In this document: positions 59,765-64,000 of the stretch, in pieces | How the letters are laid out: every line of letters begins with the position of its first letter | How positions within the stretch are numbered: the first letter of the stretch is position 1 | Assembly (NCBI GenBank): GCA_964605235.1 | Contig: CAZSBB010000012.1 | Span: forward strand, 62,001 to 126,000 | DNA length: 64,000 nt | From: CAZSBB01 sp964605235 | Lineage (GTDB): Bacteria > Planctomycetota > Phycisphaerae > Phycisphaerales > Phycisphaeraceae | Reading direction: 5' to 3' | Position numbers and translations under genes: made by a program | The notes under the pieces: generated by a model | The model's database searches: none | What the model was told of the DNA's origin: nothing | Seen by the model: only the letters and a program-made list of their open reading frames with translations

Positions 59765-60502
59765 TTACACCGAGCCGTCGAGCGCCAGCAATCCGGGGGC
59801 GGCGCCGGGGGCCACCTCGGGGGTTTGGAGCGGGTCAGCCGTGGGCGAGGAAGTGGCGGTGGCGGGTTTGCCGGCACGGGCGGGGGTGAGCACCACGATC
59901 TGCCAGAGGTCCCACACGCGCATTTTGAAGTGATACTGCACGTGGAGGTTGTTGGGCCGGAGCACGTCTTCCAGCGGCAGGTCGCTGCGCCAGCCGATTT
60001 TCAGGAAAATCGGGTTGAGGATGTGTTCGAGCCAGCCCACGAGGGGTTGGGTGGACTGGAAGTGGTTGAGCAGAATGATGGTGCCGCCGGGTTTGACCAG
60101 TCGGCCGGCCCATTCCAGCAGGCGGGCGGGGTTGCTCACCACGCTGATGGTGTGGCAGATCAGCACATGATCAAAACTCTGCTCGGCGAACGGGGGAAAC
60201 ATGGCGTCGCCCTGCACCAGATGGCAGTGCTTCAGGTCGTGAGTCTGGCACCGCCGGGTCGCCTTGGCGAGCATGCCTTCGGACAGGTCCATGCCCACGA
60301 CGGTCACATCGCGGGGAAAGTGGGGCAGGACCAGCCCGGTGCCCACCCCCAGGTCCAGCACCCGGTCGCCGGGCTTGAGCTGCAGTTGCTCGAAAGCCCG
60401 GAAGCGGCGGCGGGTGACAATGCTGCCGAACGTGTGGTCGTAAAACTTCGCCCACAGGTTGTACAGCGGCCCGGTCGTTTCTTCGCGCATGTTCCGATTC
60501 AT
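59765..60502 (-). CDS. UbiE/PmtA-like SAM methyltransferase
   Basis: 245 residues from MNRNMREETTG. Motif I is VLDLGVGTGLVLPHF, motif II VVGMDLSEGML, then VQGDAMFPPFAEQSFDHVLICHTISVV and LVKPGGTIILLNHF. The N-terminal LYNLWAKFYDHTFG and the C-terminal pattern are like phosphatidylethanolamine N-methyltransferases (PmtA) more than UbiE, but either is possible. The last 35 residues are a low-complexity Pro/Ala tail. The reading frame is open upstream without protein character. Confidence 0.83.
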   Translation of the reverse strand: MNRNMREETTGPLYNLWAKFYDHTFGSIVTRRRFRAFEQLQLKPGDRVLDLGVGTGLVLPHFPRDVTVVGMDLSEGMLAKATRRCQTHDLKHCHLVQGDAMFPPFAEQSFDHVLICHTISVVSNPARLLEWAGRLVKPGGTIILLNHFQSTQPLVGWLEHILNPIFLKIGWRSDLPLEDVLRPNNLHVQYHFKMRVWDLWQIVVLTPARAGKPATATSSPTADPLQTPEVAPGAAPGLLALDGSV

Positions 60503-60841
60503 GGCTGCGACTAACTCCCTCTGCGACCGGGGCGGACCACCAGTCCAATGTGAATAGCCTACCGGCAACCAACCCCCACGAGCAAACCTTGCAGCGGTTA
60601 GAAATTGTGCGCTTGGCGCGGAGACGGGACGCGACCTGGCGGGTGTGCGGAACCCGACGACTGGCGTCGTCGGCTCGGATACTGAACGGCGTGTCAACCC
60701 TTCCGCTTGCGCATCAACCTTTCCGAGCCGCCCACGCCAGTGGGCGGGTTCCATCCCGGCCACCCCCCCCCCGTTGCACTCTCACCCGCCGCGCCCCAGC
60801 CCAGGTTATTCCACCCCCATCCGCTCCGCGCCAACGCCCTT
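60503..60841. other. 339-bp divergent intergenic region
   Basis: Between the methyltransferase and pyrD genes, so it should hold both promoters. The only structure I see is a 7-bp hairpin CGACGAC/GTCGTCG with a four-base loop near 60656-60673. Confidence 0.4.
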
Positions 60842-61840
60842 ATGCCTTATGCTGTGCGTGTGAACCAGACCATCCCCACCACCACCACGACAGCTCCCAG
60901 CCTGGCGGTTGACCTCGCCGGCCTGCCCCTGGCCAACCCCCTCATGACCGCCTCGGGAACCTGCGGCTACGCCTACGAGTACCGCGACTTCACCGATCTG
61001 CACCGCCTGGGCGCGTTCGTCACCAAGAGCATCACCCGCGAGGTCCGCAAGGGCAACGAGGCGTATCGCATCGTCGAAACCCGCGGCGGGATGATGAACG
61101 CCATCGGGCTGGCGAACGTCGGCCTCGACGCTTTCCTGGCTGACAAGCTGCCGCAGTTGGTGGAGATGCGTCAGCATGGGCCACGCATCATCGTCAACGT
61201 GGCGGGGCACAGCACCGAAGACTACGTCACCGCGGCCGGGCGGATCGCGCAGGAGTCGAGCGTCGACGCCATCGAACTCAACGTCTCCTGCCCCAATGTC
61301 AAAGACGGTTTGACCTTCGGCACCAACGCCCCGCTGCTCAAACAGCTCATCACCGAGGTCCGGATGGCGATGCGTCCGGCCTGCAAGCTCATCGTCAAGC
61401 TCTCCCCCAACGTGGGCGACATCACCCAGTTCGCCCGCGCTGCCGTCGAGGGCGGGGCGGACATTCTGAGCATGATCAACACCTACACCGCGCTGGCGAT
61501 CGACATCAATAAGCGGCGCCCGCGCATCGCCAACGGCACCGGCGGGCTGTCGGGGCCGGCGATTCGCCCGCTGGCGGTGTATCACGTGAGCCGGGTGTAT
61601 CGGGAGGTCGCCAAAGCCGCCGGCGTGCCGATCATCGGCATGGGCGGCATCCAGTACTGGCAGGACGCGGTGGAGTTCCTGCTCGCCGGCGCGACGGGGC
61701 TGGCGGTGGGCACCGCGTTGTTCGTCGATCCCAACACCCCGATCAAGGTGATGGAAGGCGTGCAGCAGTACCTCGCCCAGCAGGGCTGCACCTCGATCAA
61801 CGAAATCATCGGCACGCTCAAGATGCCAGGCGATGCGTGA
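60842..61840 (+). CDS. pyrD: Dihydroorotate dehydrogenase (class 1)
   Basis: 332 residues; ATG at 60842 or GTG at 60860. FMN barrel with NPLMTASGTCGY, KSITREVRKGN, ELNVSCPNVKDG (catalytic cysteine, so class 1, probably 1B), KLSPNVGDI, NTYTALAIDI, GTGGLSGPAIRPLA, IIGMGGI and GATGLAVGTALF. It oxidises dihydroorotate in pyrimidine synthesis; class 1B enzymes use a PyrK partner with NAD, which is not encoded in the window. The stop overlaps the start of the zincin gene. Confidence 0.95.
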   Translation: MPYAVRVNQTIPTTTTTAPSLAVDLAGLPLANPLMTASGTCGYAYEYRDFTDLHRLGAFVTKSITREVRKGNEAYRIVETRGGMMNAIGLANVGLDAFLADKLPQLVEMRQHGPRIIVNVAGHSTEDYVTAAGRIAQESSVDAIELNVSCPNVKDGLTFGTNAPLLKQLITEVRMAMRPACKLIVKLSPNVGDITQFARAAVEGGADILSMINTYTALAIDINKRRPRIANGTGGLSGPAIRPLAVYHVSRVYREVAKAAGVPIIGMGGIQYWQDAVEFLLAGATGLAVGTALFVDPNTPIKVMEGVQQYLAQQGCTSINEIIGTLKMPGDA

Positions 61841-62226
61841 TGGTGCGCCGGCGGGACCGTGAACATTTCGACCAGTTGCTCGAAGCGATTCTCGATTCGC
61901 TGCCGGCTCACCTGCTGGAGCGCCTCGAGGAAGTGCCGGTCATCGTCGATGACGAACCGACGCTTGAACAGCTCGAAGACCTGCATCTGGACCCCAACGC
62001 CACCGAACTCTGCGGCCTGCACTGGGGCGTCCCCCTGACCAACCGCAGCGTGGAAGACCCCAGCCGACTGCCCGACACCATTCACATCTTCCGTGGCCCG
62101 ATCATGCGGCTGTGCGCGGATGAAGAGAGCGACCTGCAACAGCAGATCCGCATCACCCTGCTGCACGAGCTGGGACACCACTTCGGGCTTGATGAGGATG
62201 ATCTGGAAGCGTTGGGGTATGGGTGA
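61840..62226 (+). CDS. Small zincin-like metallopeptidase (DUF1025/metallopeptidase family)
   Basis: 128 residues. HELGHHFGLDEDDL near 113-126 is the minimal zinc-binding HExxHxxG..D motif. LPAHLLERLEEVPVIVDDEP and LCGLHWGVPLTNRSVED...DTIHIFRGPIMR match the small family of bacterial single-domain zincins. Coupled to pyrD by a TGATG overlap. A few residues at the C-terminus (EALGYG) are typical. Substrate unknown. Confidence 0.88.
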   Translation: MVRRRDREHFDQLLEAILDSLPAHLLERLEEVPVIVDDEPTLEQLEDLHLDPNATELCGLHWGVPLTNRSVEDPSRLPDTIHIFRGPIMRLCADEESDLQQQIRITLLHELGHHFGLDEDDLEALGYG

Positions 62227-62316
62227 GCGCTCAGCTTGCAGGCGCGAAAGGTGGAAGGGGAGCACCCCCGCACTGGCGTGCGGGGCTCGGAGGGGTGCAG
62301 AGGTTCGCGGTGTAGC

Positions 62317-62364
62317 AACTTCCGGGGGAACTTCCGGGGGAACTTCCGGGGGAACTTCCGGGCG
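62317..62364. repeat. CCGGGGGAACTT microsatellite
   Basis: Four nearly identical 12-bp units, ending two bases before the nuoC stop codon (62367-62369). Reverse-complement relation to the CCCCCGGAA units of 4850-4883. Confidence 0.85.
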
Positions 62365-62366
62365 GA

Positions 62367-62936
62367 TTACGCGTCTTCCCGGCCGATGACTTTGTAGGTC
62401 TCGCGTTCGCCGCGCCCGCGCAGGGGGTAGTCCTTGCGCAGCGGGTGGGCGGGGAACTGTTCCCAGGTCAGGATGCGGCGCAGGTCCGGGTGGCCGTCGA
62501 AACGGATGCCCAGCATGTCGAACACTTCGCGTTCGGTCCACTCCGCGCCCGGCCAGAGGTCGGTGGCGGTGGGCAGGTGCAGCGCGGGGTCGTCGGCGAT
62601 GCCGCTGGTGTCCAGCGTGGGCTCGAGCAGCACCTTGACGAACAGCCGCAGCGAGTGGGTATGGCTGACCAGGTTGTACACCACGGCAAAGCGGCCGGGG
62701 GGCAAGCTGCCGGCCGCGGGATAGTTGAGGTAGTCGATGCCGACGACATCGCTCAGGAAGGCGTAGGCGCAGCCGGGGTCGTGACGGAGGAACGCCAGCA
62801 CGTCGTGCAGCCGGTCACGCGACACGAGCACGGTGGTCTGCCCGCGAAACTCGGTGGCCTGCAAGCCCGCGTCGGGGAACGCCTGCTTGAGCAGCGGCAG
62901 CGTGGGGTGGTCGAGGTTGGGCTTGGTCGTGGGCAT
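62367..62936 (-). CDS. nuoC: NADH-quinone oxidoreductase subunit C
   Basis: 189 residues. LSDVVGIDYLNYP, FAVVYNLVSHTHSLRLFVKV and the diagnostic EWTEREVFDMLGIRFDGHPDLRRIL...HPLRKDYPLRGRGE identify the complex I 30-kDa subunit. It is stand-alone, not fused to nuoD, and lies far from nuoDEF at 12.4-15.9 kb. Genes 3' and 5' are unrelated, so complex I is encoded in at least two places. Confidence 0.95.
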   Translation of the reverse strand: MPTTKPNLDHPTLPLLKQAFPDAGLQATEFRGQTTVLVSRDRLHDVLAFLRHDPGCAYAFLSDVVGIDYLNYPAAGSLPPGRFAVVYNLVSHTHSLRLFVKVLLEPTLDTSGIADDPALHLPTATDLWPGAEWTEREVFDMLGIRFDGHPDLRRILTWEQFPAHPLRKDYPLRGRGERETYKVIGREDA

Positions 62937-63012
62937 GGCGGTCAGTTCCAGTGGCGTAAACGAGTGCCGGGCGCAGCGGGAATATTAGTGGGTTTGCCGG
63001 CCGCTGTCCCGA

Positions 63013-63621
63013 TCAGTCCTGTTGCACCTGCTGGATCAGCGCGCCCAGCAGGCTCTGCCAGCGGTCCACAGTGTCAGGCCATTCGTACGCCAGTGCATCC
63101 GCCAGCGCGACGGTGTCCGCCGCCTGGAGCAGTTGCCGCAGCTCTTTGAGCTGATCGAGCAGGCGGTTGATCTGCGTCAACGCGGTGGAGTCCGCCAGCG
63201 GCAGTTGTTCCAGGTCCAGATTCAGCAGTTGGCACACCTGCAGCACGGCAGTCTGGGTTTGCTGCCAGATTTCAATCGCCCGGCCGATGTGGGTCATGGC
63301 TTCAGCCACGTCGTCCTGTTGCAGATGCAACGCGGCAGCACCCTGGGCGCTGCGGGCTTCATCGAGCAATTGGGCGGCGCCGCGCAACGCCTCGGCCGCC
63401 AGTTCGCCGGGCTTGGCGCTCAGCAACGCCACGCTGGCGTCGGTGAGCTGCGCCGCCTGGGCTTGTTCCAGTTCCGTGCCCACCAGCGCCCGGCCGTTGA
63501 ACTGCACTTCCACCACAATCCGGCCCTGCGCTTCGCAGTGCGCCTGCGCCGCCGCGAGCACGTCGCCAAGACTCGCGCCTTCGAGCGTCACCGGTTGGCC
63601 GTCAAGGGTGATCTGCATCAT
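63013..63621 (-). CDS. Unknown acidic helical protein
   Basis: 202 residues from MMQITLDG (M2 equally possible). The first 60 residues form a short beta-rich domain (ITLDGQPVTLEGASLGDVLAAAQ...IVVEVQFNGRAL), like a ubiquitin-like or flagellin-assembly-type fold; the rest is helical, leucine- and glutamine-rich, with possible heptads (residues 70-190). No family recognised. Same strand as nuoC, 76 bp upstream of it. Confidence 0.6.
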   Translation of the reverse strand: MMQITLDGQPVTLEGASLGDVLAAAQAHCEAQGRIVVEVQFNGRALVGTELEQAQAAQLTDASVALLSAKPGELAAEALRGAAQLLDEARSAQGAAALHLQQDDVAEAMTHIGRAIEIWQQTQTAVLQVCQLLNLDLEQLPLADSTALTQINRLLDQLKELRQLLQAADTVALADALAYEWPDTVDRWQSLLGALIQQVQQD

Positions 63622-63690
63622 CAGATGATACGGACCAGACAGGAATGACACCAGTGCGGACGGATGGGCGCAGCGCGCCCGGCCCCCGCC

Positions 63691-63805
63691 AACAAGCCGC
63701 AAGCGCCAGCGCCGGGCCGGGCGCTCGGTTGCCCGGGCTCAGCGATTCACCGTGCAGTGCTGGGTGTCCGTTCGCGCAGTCCCGCGCTCACGCTTCGGGC
63801 TCGTA
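63691..63805 (+). repeat. Family D element, full copy 3
   Basis: 115 bp from AACAAGCCGCAAGCGCCAGC to CACGCTTCGGGCTCGTA, with the interior GGGCGCTCGGTTGCCC and CAGTGCTGGGTGTCCGTTCG close to copy 1 (minus-strand sense). The most diverged at the ends. Confidence 0.8.
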
Positions 63806-63820
63806 TCGCTGCCGCCAAAC

Positions 63821-64000
63821 TCACACGCGATCTGCCACCAGCACGCGCGGCAAACCCTCGTGATCCGCCAGCACGGCGGGTTGCCCCAGTTGCTCCTGCG
63901 CGTCCGCCAATTCCACCAGCTCCGCTTTCTGGGATGAGGCGAACTCCAGCACCAGTTGGCCCGCCGGGCGCAGCAGGGTGGGACCGTCGGCGATCAGGCG
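63821..64000 (-). CDS. prmC: C-terminal end of a PrmC/HemK-like protein methyltransferase (partial)
   Basis: The minus strand is open from the window edge for 59 codons and stops at 63821-63823. The peptide RLIADGPTLLRPAGQLVLEF, then a helix and a final PRVLVADRV, matches the end of release-factor glutamine methyltransferases (RLIADAP..LKPGG.L..E...DR.V.A). The catalytic NPPY is outside the window, so this call rests on the tail only. Confidence 0.6.
   Translation of the reverse strand, partial: RLIADGPTLLRPAGQLVLEFASSQKAELVELADAQEQLGQPAVLADHEGLPRVLVADRV

Noticed and set aside
62317..62364. Regular 12-bp repeats as a CRISPR array
   Set aside because: Units are contiguous without spacers and too short; no cas genes. 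They are microsatellites.

Overview
The window is very G+C-rich bacterial chromosome with no rRNA, tRNA, prophage, transposase or CRISPR that I can see. The gene content (an A2-type cytochrome oxidase cluster headed by a cupredoxin, a tandem-DUF4159 secreted protein, a large secreted glycosidase-like protein beside a LacI regulator, many short dispersed palindromes) suggests a member of the Planctomycetota, possibly Phycisphaerae. That assignment is inference; no 16S or ribosomal protein marker is present.

Layout. 1-2.6 kb: a secreted TPR/peptidase-MA protein (minus, runs off the left edge). 2.7-5.4 kb: a plus-strand operon of a GH32-like beta-propeller protein, 3-hexulose-6-phosphate synthase and 6-phospho-3-hexuloisomerase. 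5.7-12.1 kb: a small membrane protein, a 1295-residue fused indolepyruvate:ferredoxin oxidoreductase-like protein (minus) and an SthA-type transhydrogenase (plus). 12.4-15.9 kb: nuoD-nuoE-nuoF (minus); nuoC lies alone 46 kb away at 62.4 kb. 16.4-26.8 kb: cupredoxin, coxB, coxA, ctaA, ctaB, coxC, coxD, an ABC ATPase and an unknown membrane protein, forming one respiratory cluster. 26.8-36 kb: an unknown protein, pyrH-frr, a secreted pair including the DUF4159 protein, and trkA-trkH. 36.2-39.8 kb: two overlapping alpha/beta hydrolase genes and an orphan DNA-methylase-like gene.

40-49.4 kb holds what I consider the most interesting locus: five co-directional genes of the circularly permuted ATP-grasp / alpha-E / transglutaminase-like system. 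It appears as two paralogous half-sets (separate ATP-grasp, alpha-E and transglutaminase-DUF2126 genes, then an ATP-grasp-alpha-E fusion and a second transglutaminase). The family is predicted in the literature to make and trim peptide-like products, but its chemistry is essentially undescribed.

49.4-64 kb: a LacI regulator divergent from a 1172-residue secreted protein, a methyltransferase, a GT2, an AraC/phytanoyl-dioxygenase pair, a LOG-family protein, a single-EamA membrane protein, a second methyltransferase, pyrD coupled to a small zincin, nuoC, an unknown protein, and the C-terminal end of a PrmC-like methyltransferase at the right edge.

Between these genes lie several families of short dispersed elements: a roughly 116-bp element with CACCACAGAG ends (four copies, one interrupted by a 29-bp palindrome of another family), a second element of about 116 bp with GACGCTTCCGGCTCGTT ends (three full copies and one partial), perfect long hairpins with a GGGGATAAGTACATTATTT core (two), TTAGCCCC palindromes (four), a CACGAGCCCCG inverted repeat, and CCCCCGG-based microsatellites that twice lie inside coding sequence. 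Nearly every gene-free stretch over 100 bp contains at least one of them.
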